Shown piece by piece: positions 44,303 through 53,346 of a stretch of 64,000 nt of DNA (position 1 is its first letter; every line of letters begins with the position of its first letter). This DNA comes from JABMMZ01 sp040403495. GTDB taxonomy: Bacteria; Bacteroidota; Bacteroidia; NS11-12g; UBA955. Under the pieces are notes generated by a model that saw only the letters and a program-made list of their open reading frames with translations, did not search any database and had not been told where the DNA came from. The stretch lies in contig JBBAKM010000014.1 in NCBI GenBank assembly GCA_040403495.1, positions 11,588-75,587 on the forward strand, written 5' to 3'. Position numbers and translations under genes: made by a program.

Positions 44303-45688
44303 TTATAAGTGAATACATTCGTTGTAGGCTTGCGCTACAGCTTCCATAATAGCTTCACTCATTGTAGGGTGAGGATGTATAGATTTAATGATTTCATGTC
44401 CTGTGGTTTCTAGGTTACGAGCAACAACTGCTTCAGCAATCATATCAGTTACGCCTTCACCCACCATGTGACAACCCAACCATTCGCCATATTTAGCGTC
44501 AAAAATAACTTTAACAAATCCGTCTTTATGTCCGCTAGCACTTGCTTTTCCGCTTGCAGAGAATGGGAATTTACCCACTTTAATGTCGTAACCTTTCTCT
44601 TTGGCTTGTGCTTCGGTATAACCTACAGATGCCACCTCAGGGTGGGTGTAAGTACAACCAGGAATATTATTATAGTTGATAGGGTGTGGATGTAAACCAG
44701 CAATAGCTTCAACACAAGTGATGCCTTCAGCACTTGCTACGTGAGCCAAAGCAGGACCGTGAACGATATCACCAATTGCATAAACACCAGCAACATTGGT
44801 TTTGTAGAAATCATCAACCAATACTTTGCCTTTGTCTGTTTTAACTCCTGCCGCTTCTAATCCCAAGTTTTCCAAATTAGTTACAACACCTGCTGCACTT
44901 AATACGATGTCACACTCAATTGTTTTCATGCCTTCTGGAGTTTTGATGCTTACTTTACAACCTTTTCCTGCAGTGTCCACAGCTTCAACAGAACTGTTAA
45001 CTAAAATATCAACACCATTCTTTTTGTATGTTTTTTCCATCGCTTTACTTACCTCTTCGTCTTCAACAGGTAATATACGTGGCATAAATTCAACTACAGT
45101 TACTTTGGTACCCATAGTATTATAGAAATAAGCGAACTCCATTCCTATAGCGCCTGAACCTATAACGACCATTGTTTTAGGTTGTTCAGGTAATACCATT
45201 GCTTCTCTGTATCCAATTACTTTTTTGCCATCTTGTTTGATGTTTGGTAATTCTCTACTTCTAGCACCCGTTGCTAAAATGATATGGTCAGCTTCGTGAA
45301 TTTCTTTTTTACCGTCTAAATCAACTTCTACTTTTTTGCTTCCAGCCAATTTGCCGTAACCTTTGATGACAGTGATTTTGTTTTTTTTCATTAAAAACTC
45401 AATGCCTTTACTCATGTTGTTAGCAACGCCACGGCTTCTTTTTACCACAGCTTCAAAATCATGGTTGAATTCTTTAACGGTGATGCCATAATCAGCACTG
45501 TGTTTTAAATACTCATATACTTGAGCTGATTTTAATAATGCTTTAGTAGGAATACAACCCCAATTTAAGCAAACGCCTCCTAATTCAGCTTTTTCAACTA
45601 CAGCAACTGTTTTGCCTAATTGTGATGCGCGAATGGCAGCTACATAACCGCCTGGCCCGCTTCCTATAACAATGATGTCAAATTTCAT
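44303..45688 (-). CDS. lpdA: Dihydrolipoyl dehydrogenase (E3)
   Basis: The 461-residue flavoprotein begins IIVIGSGPGGYVAAIRASQLG and has the redox pair in GGVCLNWGCIPTKALL, the second dinucleotide fold MVVIGSGAIGMEFAYFYN, the FAD-binding YAIGDIVHGPALAHVASAEG, and the interface catalytic pair in IHPHPTMSEAIMEA. It reoxidises dihydrolipoyl groups of the 2-oxoacid dehydrogenases and of the glycine cleavage H protein, using NAD+. A near-consensus -7 box lies upstream (45711-45718). Confidence 0.95.
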   Translation of the reverse strand: MKFDIIVIGSGPGGYVAAIRASQLGKTVAVVEKAELGGVCLNWGCIPTKALLKSAQVYEYLKHSADYGITVKEFNHDFEAVVKRSRGVANNMSKGIEFLMKKNKITVIKGYGKLAGSKKVEVDLDGKKEIHEADHIILATGARSRELPNIKQDGKKVIGYREAMVLPEQPKTMVVIGSGAIGMEFAYFYNTMGTKVTVVEFMPRILPVEDEEVSKAMEKTYKKNGVDILVNSSVEAVDTAGKGCKVSIKTPEGMKTIECDIVLSAAGVVTNLENLGLEAAGVKTDKGKVLVDDFYKTNVAGVYAIGDIVHGPALAHVASAEGITCVEAIAGLHPHPINYNNIPGCTYTHPEVASVGYTEAQAKEKGYDIKVGKFPFSASGKASASGHKDGFVKVIFDAKYGEWLGCHMVGEGVTDMIAEAVVARNLETTGHEIIKSIHPHPTMSEAIMEAVAQAYNECIHL

Positions 45689-45710
45689 GATGTTAAAAAT
45701 TTATTTGGTG

Positions 45711-45718
45711 CGAAAATA
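45711..45718 (-). promoter_or_regulatory. Near-consensus -7 element of lpdA
   Basis: The minus strand reads TATTTTCG, one change from TAnnTTTG, 22 nt before the lpdA ATG. Confidence 0.4.
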
Positions 45719-46250
45719 CATCAAACCCTTGGTTTTTTAAAATCCAATTTTTGATTTAAATTTTGGGGTCATTTGATAGGTGCAAATTCTGTATTTAAAT
45801 TAAGAAAACAATTACAATTCCTGTCTATTTGAACGCTTTTGAAATGCAAATTTTTAAATGAGGAATGTTAAAAATATAAAATCAGAGCAAGATTTTTAAG
45901 AAGTATTGAAAAGACTTGATGGATTTTTTGATGCATAAAAAATACAACAGAAAGTTATGAATTAGATATTAAGCCTTTTGATAGTGTAATATGAAAATAA
46001 TCTTTTCCCATTTTGTTTGCCTAAGATTCTATAAAAGTTATAAAGTTGAGAATAGATAAAATTGGCTCTTCTCTGAATGATTCAGCTTAAATCAAAGGCT
46101 GAAAAAATGACCACAATGATTAATGAAAAGAAAACTCGCTATAGAAATGATAAGGCAAATACTTAATAGGTTTTAAATTTCAACAGATGTTTTGTTGCGA
46201 AATCATGAGTAGGAGGTGGCTTTAAACATAAATTTTGAATATTATTTTTG

Positions 46251-46258
46251 TAGCTTTG
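46251..46258 (+). promoter_or_regulatory. -7 promoter element of the NTR-like gene
   Basis: TAGCTTTG matches TAnnTTTG exactly, 20 nt before the TTG start at 46279. Confidence 0.55.
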
Positions 46259-46278
46259 TTGAAAATTAATCAGAAAAT

Positions 46279-47118
46279 TTGAAAGCCCTTTTATTAATAA
46301 CATTGTTTGTAATTAGTACTTCATGCATTTATGCATGCAGTTGTTCGCAACAAATAGATTTTTCTTTGGAAGAATATTACTACAATGATGAAGTTTTTTT
46401 AGGAAAGTGCATTAGTGCAGAAAAAGACACAGTTTTTAATCAATTAACAAATTACATCTTTGAGGTTTTGGAATTATATAAAGGGGGAAACAAAACGCAA
46501 ATTAAAATTCAATCTGCCAATTATGGAGGAATGTGCGGCATGACATTCATTGCAGGAAATAGGTATTTGATATTTGCCAAAAATGGAAAGACAGGTATGT
46601 GTTCGGGTAATTTTGCGTTTGATTCCGATAGTTTGAATTTTTGGCATAGTGAAGGAAATTTTTTTTTAACTTTAAAAGATACTATGGTTGCTTTTAGTGG
46701 GTATGAAATGATGCAAATAATTCAAAAAACAAATAAAATTAAAATGGAAGTGCTCAGAAGGATAGCCAGCACAACCCATGGTGTTGTCAATTCTTATTTT
46801 ATCAATGGAGATTTAAATTCATTTATTACTATTCAAAATGGGAAACTAAATGGTGGAGCTGAATTCTATCATCAAAATAGGAAATTAATGTTCAAAGGCT
46901 ACATAGTAAATGGGAAAAAAAATGGTTTTTGTGAGGAGTATAAATTTTTATCTAAAAAAGATAATTCAGGTGATGTTTATGTTAAGGAATGGGGTGAATA
47001 TCAAAACGAAACTCGTGTGGGTGTTTGGCGTTATAAAGTTTTAGATGGCAAATACCAAGAAACGAATGAAAGTATTGGTAAACCTAATAAAGGTGATGAA
47101 GGAGAAATTGAATATTGA
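46279..47118 (+). CDS. Secreted NTR/TIMP-like protein with MORN-type repeats
   Basis: The 279-residue product uses a TTG start codon at 46279; it encodes a clean signal peptide (MKALLLITLFVISTSCIYA) directly after the -7 box, and no ATG fits. The predicted mature chain begins CSCSQQ, the Cys-x-Cys N-terminus seen in animal TIMP (netrin-like) domains. It continues with the NTR pattern: VFLGKCISAEK, IFEVLELYKGG, MCGMTFIAGNRYLIFAK and MCSGNF. The C-terminal ~90 residues carry MORN/YwqK-like repeats (GELNG-type turns: NGKLNGGAEFYHQNRK, VNGKKNGFCEEY). Alternatively Cys20 could be a lipobox Cys. The next gene starts 15 nt after its stop. Function is unknown; protease inhibition is only suggested by the fold. 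Confidence 0.7.
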   Translation: MKALLLITLFVISTSCIYACSCSQQIDFSLEEYYYNDEVFLGKCISAEKDTVFNQLTNYIFEVLELYKGGNKTQIKIQSANYGGMCGMTFIAGNRYLIFAKNGKTGMCSGNFAFDSDSLNFWHSEGNFFLTLKDTMVAFSGYEMMQIIQKTNKIKMEVLRRIASTTHGVVNSYFINGDLNSFITIQNGKLNGGAEFYHQNRKLMFKGYIVNGKKNGFCEEYKFLSKKDNSGDVYVKEWGEYQNETRVGVWRYKVLDGKYQETNESIGKPNKGDEGEIEY

Positions 47119-47133
47119 ATTAAAAACTATGAC

Positions 47134-47871
47134 ATGATTAAATACCTTCTTTTTGCATATTGTCTTTTAAATTCATTTCAATCTGCTTTTTCTCAAAGCG
47201 TTTTCAAAGTCAATAAAAATAACAAAGTATATTTTGGGGTGGATAATCAAGTTAATATTATTTCAAAAGACAATCCTGATCAATTAATTGTTTTAGCCAA
47301 TCAAGATACATTGACTTACATCAACCAATCATTCTATTATAAGACATTAGATTGTGAATTGAAGCATGTAGTTGTTAAAATCGGTGTAAAAAGAAAAATG
47401 AAAAAAATAAAATGGTTAGACAGTGCTTCTTATAATATTGAATACGTTCCTTATCCACCCATTGCTAGATGTTCTGTTGCGCCCAATGATACTATAGTTC
47501 ACGCACACCTTAATTTTGGATTGTCTATCTTTTTAGATTGTGGTGAAAGCCGAATTCCTTGTTCTCAGTTGTGCCCATATGCTAAAATTTGTGCTTTCGA
47601 CTTAAAAATATTAAGAAATGATTCTTTGTTGTATCAAGAAGCACATTTTGATAAAAATGGCTTGTATTATGTAGAAGATTATTTCGTCGATGAAAATAAT
47701 GATACCATTAGGATACTTGCAGAAAATACTAGGTCAATTTCTTGGAATGCATTACATTTTTTAATTCAAAATTCTAAAAAAGGAGATGTGATTTTGTTTG
47801 AAAATGTAAAAGCAGTTTTATGTAAAAAGGACGAGGTTGATGTGAATGGTGTTAGGCTAATTATTGAGTAA
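47134..47871 (+). CDS. Secreted protein resembling the C-terminal domains of GldM
   Basis: The 245-residue product has a signal peptide ending SAFSQ. The mature chain opens VFKVNKNNKVYFGVDNQVNI, which resembles the YxGVDNPxxI start of the GldM D3 domain. It then has a YVPYPPIAR hinge like the PDPxA hinge of GldM, and a second domain whose end, KKGDVILFENVKAV then VNGVRLIIE, resembles the KxGDxVxFxDIxxxxxDGxVRxL finish of GldM D4. GldM is the periplasmic shaft of the type IX secretion motor. Here the membrane helix and D1/D2 domains are absent, so it is a free-standing soluble relative. It follows the NTR-like gene by 15 nt and probably shares its transcript. Confidence 0.65.
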   Translation: MIKYLLFAYCLLNSFQSAFSQSVFKVNKNNKVYFGVDNQVNIISKDNPDQLIVLANQDTLTYINQSFYYKTLDCELKHVVVKIGVKRKMKKIKWLDSASYNIEYVPYPPIARCSVAPNDTIVHAHLNFGLSIFLDCGESRIPCSQLCPYAKICAFDLKILRNDSLLYQEAHFDKNGLYYVEDYFVDENNDTIRILAENTRSISWNALHFLIQNSKKGDVILFENVKAVLCKKDEVDVNGVRLIIE

Positions 47872-47894
47872 TTACTTTTTTAAATATTGATTCC

Positions 47895-49103
47895 CTAACC
47901 CAACCCTTCAATTAAAAACTTCTTTAATTGAAGGTGTTTGATGCCCTCAAAACTATTGGTTTCCATTTCATCTAAACTTATAACCCATTTAGGAAAATGA
48001 TCTTTTATCTTTTGAAGATTCCCAAATTCTCTTAACATTGTACTTTCATTTTGTATAGTTAATGCCACTTGAATGTAGGTTTTTTCTCCGTCTTTTTCAC
48101 ATACAAAATCAATTTCTTCATTGCCCATTACCCCCACATGCACTTTGTATCCCCAAATTAACAGATGATTATAAACGATATTTTCTATGATTTTACCTCT
48201 GTCCTCAAGTCTGTATCCCCAAATGCCATTCCGAATGCCAATGTCCTCAAAATAGTATTTTTCGCCAGTCTCAAAAAGGCGTTTGCCAATAACATCGTAA
48301 CGGCTAACCTTGTGCACTAAAAAAGCATTGATTAAATGATGAATGTAAGTTAAAACCTGACTGACACCCATGTTTACTTTTTGAGATTTTAAATAATCAC
48401 TGATTTTATTGGCTGAAAAAAGACTCCCTGTATTGCTTGCTAAAAATAGTATCATTTGTTCTAAAAAACGCACATTTCTAATGGCATAACGATTGATAAT
48501 GTCTCTGTAAACTATTGATGAATAAATGTTTTTGAGATACTCAAAGACAACATCGTCTTGCAATGGCAAATGTTTTAAATAAGGTAATCCTCCATATTTC
48601 ATGTATTTTTCCAAAGTATTTGAATGGTCTTTTAAATTGTGAAAATCTATAAACTCATCATAAGACAGACTATAAACGACGGTTTCGATATACCTGCCAC
48701 TTAAGTAACCAGCAATATCTCCAGACAATAAATTGGCATTGCTACCCGTACAATACAAATCCAACTCTTCATCTAAAACCAAAGATCTTAAACCCATTTC
48801 AAATCCTTCAATATCTTGAATTTCGTCAATAAACACATAGGTTTTTCCTTGCTTTTTTGTCATGACATAATCATGTAAATCTTTGCCAGTTTTTATAAAG
48901 TCAAAACTCAAATCTTCTTTGTTGATATAACAAATTGTTGCTTGACTATCCTTCGCACGAATGATTTCAATGATTTGAAACAGCAGATAACTTTTGCCAA
49001 CCCGTCTTTGTCCAGTAAATACTTTAATTAAGCTTTTACCAATAAAAGGTTCAACTTTGTTGATATACCTATTTCTATGGTGAATTTGAGACGAAGATTT
49101 CAT
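47895..49103 (-). CDS. AAA_14/DUF4143 family ATPase
   Basis: The ~402-residue product has Walker A GQRRVGKSYLLFQI and Walker B YVFIDEIQDIEG near the N-terminus, followed by the sensor-like CTGSNANLLSGDIAGYLSGRY. The C-terminal DUF4143 domain carries a restriction-nuclease-like core (EEIDFVCEKDGEKTYIQVA). These ATPases are common accessory genes of unknown role, often patchily distributed. The start is taken at the ATG at 49103 (MKSSSQ); an ATG at 49124 is also possible. A 12-bp perfect hairpin (47905-47934) lies in its 3' coding end. It is convergent with the GldM-C-like gene. Confidence 0.85.
   Translation of the reverse strand: MKSSSQIHHRNRYINKVEPFIGKSLIKVFTGQRRVGKSYLLFQIIEIIRAKDSQATICYINKEDLSFDFIKTGKDLHDYVMTKKQGKTYVFIDEIQDIEGFEMGLRSLVLDEELDLYCTGSNANLLSGDIAGYLSGRYIETVVYSLSYDEFIDFHNLKDHSNTLEKYMKYGGLPYLKHLPLQDDVVFEYLKNIYSSIVYRDIINRYAIRNVRFLEQMILFLASNTGSLFSANKISDYLKSQKVNMGVSQVLTYIHHLINAFLVHKVSRYDVIGKRLFETGEKYYFEDIGIRNGIWGYRLEDRGKIIENIVYNHLLIWGYKVHVGVMGNEEIDFVCEKDGEKTYIQVALTIQNESTMLREFGNLQKIKDHFPKWVISLDEMETNSFEGIKHLQLKKFLIEGLG
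47905..47934. terminator. Perfect 12-bp hairpin at the end of the ATPase gene
   Basis: CCTTCAATTAAA (47905-47916) and TTTAATTGAAGG (47923-47934) pair perfectly around a 6-nt loop, inside the coding 3' end and between convergent genes. There is no T-run, so a termination role is uncertain. Confidence 0.4.
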
Positions 49104-49124
49104 ATTTTTTATATTATATATCAA

Positions 49125-49627
49125 ATAGAATAGGCAAAAATAATACTTTTATTCAATATGTAATACAAAATTAACTAAAATCGAAAAAGTATATGGTATG
49201 TTGTATAAAAACATTCTCTTGTATTATTCTCCAAAATCAAAAAAAAGTATGCCATCTTGGATGAAAAGTTGAATGAGTGCGGAATAAGCTCTGTTTGGTG
49301 GCAAAAAATCGGCATTATCGTTTGATGTTTAAACAATGGCAAGATGATTTTCTTTGTTAAAATTCAGAATTCTTGTTTGTGGTAAATGCCGACTATAATA
49401 AATAAAAAGTTCAATAATAAGAAGCTTGAATTGAATTATAATTTGTTTCGATATTTTTCGGATTTGTTTATACACTCTTTATTAGCTTAAATTTGATTTG
49501 GAAATGAATAATTAAATATGGTATAAAGTATATTTTTTATAACAGTTTGATAATCAAAGATTATATAGTTAATTTTTATAACAAATATTCATTATCTTTG
49601 ATATTAAAAAAAAAACCATCAGAATAA
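49125..49627. other. 503-nt AT-rich gap
   Basis: No frame longer than about 20 codons and no convincing hairpin or -7 box with good spacing is visible. It forms the right border of the accessory-looking stretch. Confidence 0.55.
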
Positions 49628-50548
49628 ATGAATAAAATAACGGTTCTTACCTATTTACATGCAAATGAAACTCAGTTTAAAAGGTGTGTATTTGGGCTCG
49701 AAAGGCAAATATTTAAAGAGTTTGATTGGGTCATATTAACCCATCAAATGCCGATTGAACCAATTTCTATACCGCATCAAGTAATGCTTTTACCCAAAGA
49801 GATGCATGTTAAATCTGAAGTTCTAAATTGGGCTTTACCTCAAATTAAAACTAAATATATTGCATACAATGATTCCGACGATTCTTCTTTTCCAAACCGA
49901 CTGCAATTGCAATTAGAGTTTATGGAACAAAATCCCAAAGTGGACATTTGTTCAGGAATGTTTTTTGTCAATGAATCTGAAAATACATGGCCTCTACATG
50001 AACACAATAGTATGATTTCGGCTTATCTCTTAATTAATTCTCCAATGGCTAATCCCGTAGCTTTTTTTAGGAATAAAATTGGTGTTTTTGGGAATACACT
50101 ACTTTACAATCCCAATTACATCCGTTCGCAAGATTATGACTTTTGGTATCAATGCTTAAAACAAGGGTTGCGTTTTCATAATATTCAACACCAATTGTTT
50201 TCGTATTATGTTCCAGAAAAAAAAGTGTTTAATGATTCTCAAGCAGAAACTGCTGACTTAATAAGAAACGAAATTTTACACGAAAATGGAATTTCAATTC
50301 CTGTTACTTTACATCAAACTTATGTTACATTTTGTAAATTACAGCATGTTGACCAAGATAACTTGTTTAAATTGCTTCGTTTTATTAAAAGTTATAATTT
50401 CAAGCACCCTTTTAAGGATGCACACAAAGCATTTGCATGGCAGTTGGATTTGTATATAAAACACCATCAGTTGAGCAATAACGAGGAATTTAAACAGTTG
50501 AAAGCAAGTTTAGAAAAGCAGAGTTTGCTAAAAAGACTTTTTTCTTAA
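49628..50548 (+). CDS. Family 2 glycosyltransferase
   Basis: The 306-residue product has the GT-A nucleotide-sugar domain: ITVLTYLHANETQFKRCV at the N-terminus and the DxD-type motif YNDSDDSSFPNRLQLQLEFM near residue 85, then DICSGMFFVN and QDYDFWYQCLKQG. It has no membrane helix and is probably cytosolic. It transfers a sugar to an unknown acceptor, for instance in surface polysaccharide or protein glycosylation. No other polysaccharide gene is adjacent, so context does not identify the pathway. The next gene starts 26 nt after its stop. Confidence 0.85.
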   Translation: MNKITVLTYLHANETQFKRCVFGLERQIFKEFDWVILTHQMPIEPISIPHQVMLLPKEMHVKSEVLNWALPQIKTKYIAYNDSDDSSFPNRLQLQLEFMEQNPKVDICSGMFFVNESENTWPLHEHNSMISAYLLINSPMANPVAFFRNKIGVFGNTLLYNPNYIRSQDYDFWYQCLKQGLRFHNIQHQLFSYYVPEKKVFNDSQAETADLIRNEILHENGISIPVTLHQTYVTFCKLQHVDQDNLFKLLRFIKSYNFKHPFKDAHKAFAWQLDLYIKHHQLSNNEEFKQLKASLEKQSLLKRLFS

Positions 50549-50574
50549 TTCAAATCAATTCTTAAATTCGTGCC

Positions 50575-51417
50575 ATGCATTTATATACGATTGATACAGG
50601 CTTTTTTAAATTAGACGGAGGTGCCATGTTTGGGGTGGTACCTAAAAGTATTTGGCAAAAATTAAATCCTGCTGATGAAAATAATATGTGCAATTGGGCA
50701 ATGCGTTGCCTGTTGATAGAAGATGGCAACCGTTTAATACTTATTGACAATGGTATTGGAAATAAACAATCTGATAAATTCTTTGGGTTTTATTATTTAA
50801 ATGGTGATGCCACCTTGGATTTGTCTTTGGCTAAACTTGGATTTCACCGCGATGATATTACCGATGTGGTGCTCTCTCATTTGCATTTCGACCATTGTGG
50901 CGGAAGTGTAATTTGGAACAGTGATAGAACCAAATATCAAACTGCTTTTAAAAATGCTAAATATTGGAGTAACGAAGAACATTGGCAACATGCTTTGGAC
51001 AGTAATCCACGTGAAAAGGCAAGTTTCTTAACCGAAAATATTATGCCTATTCAAGAAAGTGGTCAATTGTTTTTTGTTGAAAATGGGAATGAAGTGGCAG
51101 ATTTTATGACATTGCCCAAAGTGTATGGTCACACCGAAGCCATGATGCTGCCACATATCAATTACAAAGGTCAAACCATTGTGTTTTGTGCCGATTTAAT
51201 TCCTTCTTTGGGTCACTTACCTGTCAATTATGTAATGGCTTATGACATTAAACCTCTAGAAAGTATGCGCGACAGACAATCCTTTTTGGAGCAAGCTATA
51301 AAAAATGATTTTATTTTGTTTTTTGAACACGACCCTATCAACGAATGTTGCACCGTCACCAAAAATGAGAGAGGTCAATTTGTGCCTGAAAGGATTTTTA
51401 AGTTAGCGGATTTATAA
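50575..51417 (+). CDS. MBL-fold metallo-hydrolase
   Basis: The 280-residue product has the zinc-binding motif LSHLHFDHCGGS, further metal ligands in VYGHTEAMM, FCADLIPS and FFEHDP, and an N-terminal MHLYTIDTGFFKLDGGAMFG typical of the lactonase-like (AiiA/MLR) subgroup, which includes quorum-quenching lactonases and many enzymes of unknown substrate. No signal peptide is present. It follows the glycosyltransferase on the same strand. The substrate cannot be told from sequence. Confidence 0.88.
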   Translation: MHLYTIDTGFFKLDGGAMFGVVPKSIWQKLNPADENNMCNWAMRCLLIEDGNRLILIDNGIGNKQSDKFFGFYYLNGDATLDLSLAKLGFHRDDITDVVLSHLHFDHCGGSVIWNSDRTKYQTAFKNAKYWSNEEHWQHALDSNPREKASFLTENIMPIQESGQLFFVENGNEVADFMTLPKVYGHTEAMMLPHINYKGQTIVFCADLIPSLGHLPVNYVMAYDIKPLESMRDRQSFLEQAIKNDFILFFEHDPINECCTVTKNERGQFVPERIFKLADL

Positions 51418-51446
51418 ACTCTTCTTAACGCTTACTTCATTTGCTT

Positions 51447-52049
51447 TTAATGGATTCTGTCTCCGCGAAGTTCCATAGATTTCATTATGTCTGCTTCTGC
51501 CACTAAATATTCATTCCAACGGTTCATGACATAATCTGCAGGTAATATACTTTTGGCCAAGTTCAGAAAAGTGTGGTAATGCCCCGCTTCACTTTCCATA
51601 AACTCTCTGTAAAAAACCTTAAGATCTTCGTCTTGAATATGCAAACTTAGTAATCTGAAACGCTCGCAACTTCTGGCTTCTATCATGGCACTGATAAGTA
51701 GTTTTTCCACTGCAACTTGGTCGGGTTTTAATCCGCGTTTTTCTATCGCAAATAATTTATTTACATAGTCGTCTTTGCGAGGCATTTCGAATGGTAAATC
51801 TCTTTTTTTGAGTTCTTTAAGGACTCTTCGGAAATGTCCCCACTCTTCAGCTACAATGGGAGTAACCTCTTCAACTATTTGTGGGTAATGGGCATATTTT
51901 ACAATCAATGAAATGCCAGTTGTGGCCGCTTTTTGTTCACACCAAGCGTGGTCACTTAAAATAAATCCAATATTCATTTCGGCGATATTAACCCATCTAG
52001 GGTCGGTAGCCATAATAAGTCCTAACTTGGTTTTTTGATGTTCTTGCAT
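51447..52049 (-). CDS. miaE: tRNA-(ms2io6A)-hydroxylase MiaE
   Basis: The 200-residue product is an all-helical diiron protein with ligands in VAEEWGHFRRVL, MIEARSCERFRLL and SEAGHYHTF. It matches MiaE by length and motif spacing. The enzyme hydroxylates the isopentenyl side chain of ms2i6A37 in tRNA, using O2. It is the third-from-left gene of a minus-strand group with the MFS and barrel genes, but the gap of 74 nt does not prove co-transcription. Confidence 0.9.
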   Translation of the reverse strand: MQEHQKTKLGLIMATDPRWVNIAEMNIGFILSDHAWCEQKAATTGISLIVKYAHYPQIVEEVTPIVAEEWGHFRRVLKELKKRDLPFEMPRKDDYVNKLFAIEKRGLKPDQVAVEKLLISAMIEARSCERFRLLSLHIQDEDLKVFYREFMESEAGHYHTFLNLAKSILPADYVMNRWNEYLVAEADIMKSMELRGDRIH

Positions 52050-52122
52050 TTTTTAAATGGAGTGATATTGGAAATTCAAATCTTTAAAAATTAATCACAA
52101 TAATAACTGTTTATCGATTTTT

Positions 52123-53343
52123 TTAATCAATTTCATGATAATTGAGGTCTTTGCTAAAGGTCTCTTTCATTAGATACAATGAGGCAAGTGCTATAAGCAT
52201 ACAAACACTTCCTACAATGATTGCTGCGTTTTGAGCACCCATACTGTCGCTTAATATTTTGAATGAAACAGTAATGGGAACAACGCTAAACCTAACAAAA
52301 TTAGGGACTGTATTAGTCACCGTACTTCTGATATTTGTGCCAAAATTCTCGGAGGCCACTTGAACAAACAATGCCCAATAACCTGTGCCAATTCCTAATA
52401 ATAAACAACTTATTTTGAACTGATTGAAACTTTGAACAGGCGTGTTTAAATAGTAAAGTATGAGCACAACAGATAAAGACAGATAAATGTAAATAACCTT
52501 TTTCCTGCTTTTTAAGAGTTGACTTAATAGGCCACTTAGCACATCTCCTGCGCTTAATCCTATGTATGTAAACATAACTGCGGCTCCCAGCATTTCCTTT
52601 GTGTTTACACCCTCTATGGTTACAAATCTGGGCGATAAATTAATTAAGACGCCAATCATAAACCAAATTGGAACACCTATGGCGATAGATTTGAGGTACA
52701 AAAAAGCGCGTTCTTTGGTTTTGAATAGGATAAAGAAATTGCCTCTCGAAATAGATTTATCGGTTTTCAATTGACTGTACATGCCCGATTCAAAGGCGCC
52801 TGCTCTTAATAGTAACAATGCCAAACCGAGTCCACCTCCCAAAAAATAAGCCGTTTGCCATTCAACTATTTTGCCAACAAATGCAGCAAAAACAGCTCCC
52901 AATGCCCCAAACGAAACGATAATCATGGTGCCAATTCCTCTTTTTTCTTTGCTCATGGTTTCACTAACCAATGTAATGCCGGCCCCTAATTCACCAGCCA
53001 AACCTATCCCTGCTATAAATCTACAAAGTGTATATTGTTCAATATTAGTCACCAATCCATTCGCTATATTGGCCAAAGAGTACATTAATATTGACCCAAA
53101 TAATACTGAAATTCTGCCTTTTTTATCTCCTAAGATTCCCCACAATAAACCGCCCAATAGCATGCCGAACATTTGCCAATTAAATAAGGAAATCTCGTAT
53201 GCTTTGTATGAGTCGCCACTGATGCCTATGGCTGCCAAACTGGTTTCTTTGACTACATTGAATAAAATAAGGTCATAAATGTCAACAAAGTAACCAAGCG
53301 CCGCAATAATGACAATTAAGTAGGTTTTATTATTGCTTTTCAT
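52123..53343 (-). CDS. MFS transporter
   Basis: The 406-residue product has twelve hydrophobic helices and the MFS motif A in LGGLLWGILGDKKGRISVLFG between helices 2 and 3. The N-terminal YFVDIYDLILFNVV and internal ERAFLYLKSIAIGVPIW segments are typical of metabolite:proton symporters of the sugar/organic-acid group. The substrate is not identifiable. Its start lies 3 nt from the stop of the DUF6029-like barrel gene, so the two are co-transcribed, with the barrel gene first. Confidence 0.88.
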   Translation of the reverse strand: MKSNNKTYLIVIIAALGYFVDIYDLILFNVVKETSLAAIGISGDSYKAYEISLFNWQMFGMLLGGLLWGILGDKKGRISVLFGSILMYSLANIANGLVTNIEQYTLCRFIAGIGLAGELGAGITLVSETMSKEKRGIGTMIIVSFGALGAVFAAFVGKIVEWQTAYFLGGGLGLALLLLRAGAFESGMYSQLKTDKSISRGNFFILFKTKERAFLYLKSIAIGVPIWFMIGVLINLSPRFVTIEGVNTKEMLGAAVMFTYIGLSAGDVLSGLLSQLLKSRKKVIYIYLSLSVVLILYYLNTPVQSFNQFKISCLLLGIGTGYWALFVQVASENFGTNIRSTVTNTVPNFVRFSVVPITVSFKILSDSMGAQNAAIIVGSVCMLIALASLYLMKETFSKDLNYHEID

Positions 53344-53346
53344 CGT

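Larger units (their letters stand above)
45689..46278. other. 590-nt AT-rich gap
   Basis: Apart from a minus-strand -7 box for lpdA (TATTTTCG at 45711-45718) and a plus-strand -7 box at 46251-46258, I see nothing convincing. Only frames below 20 codons are open. No stable hairpin or RNA gene was found. It separates housekeeping genes from an accessory-looking stretch. Confidence 0.6.

Noticed and set aside
52871..53278. Antisense frame of 135 codons within the MFS gene
   Set aside because: Shadow of a membrane protein gene on the other strand; composition explained by the real gene.
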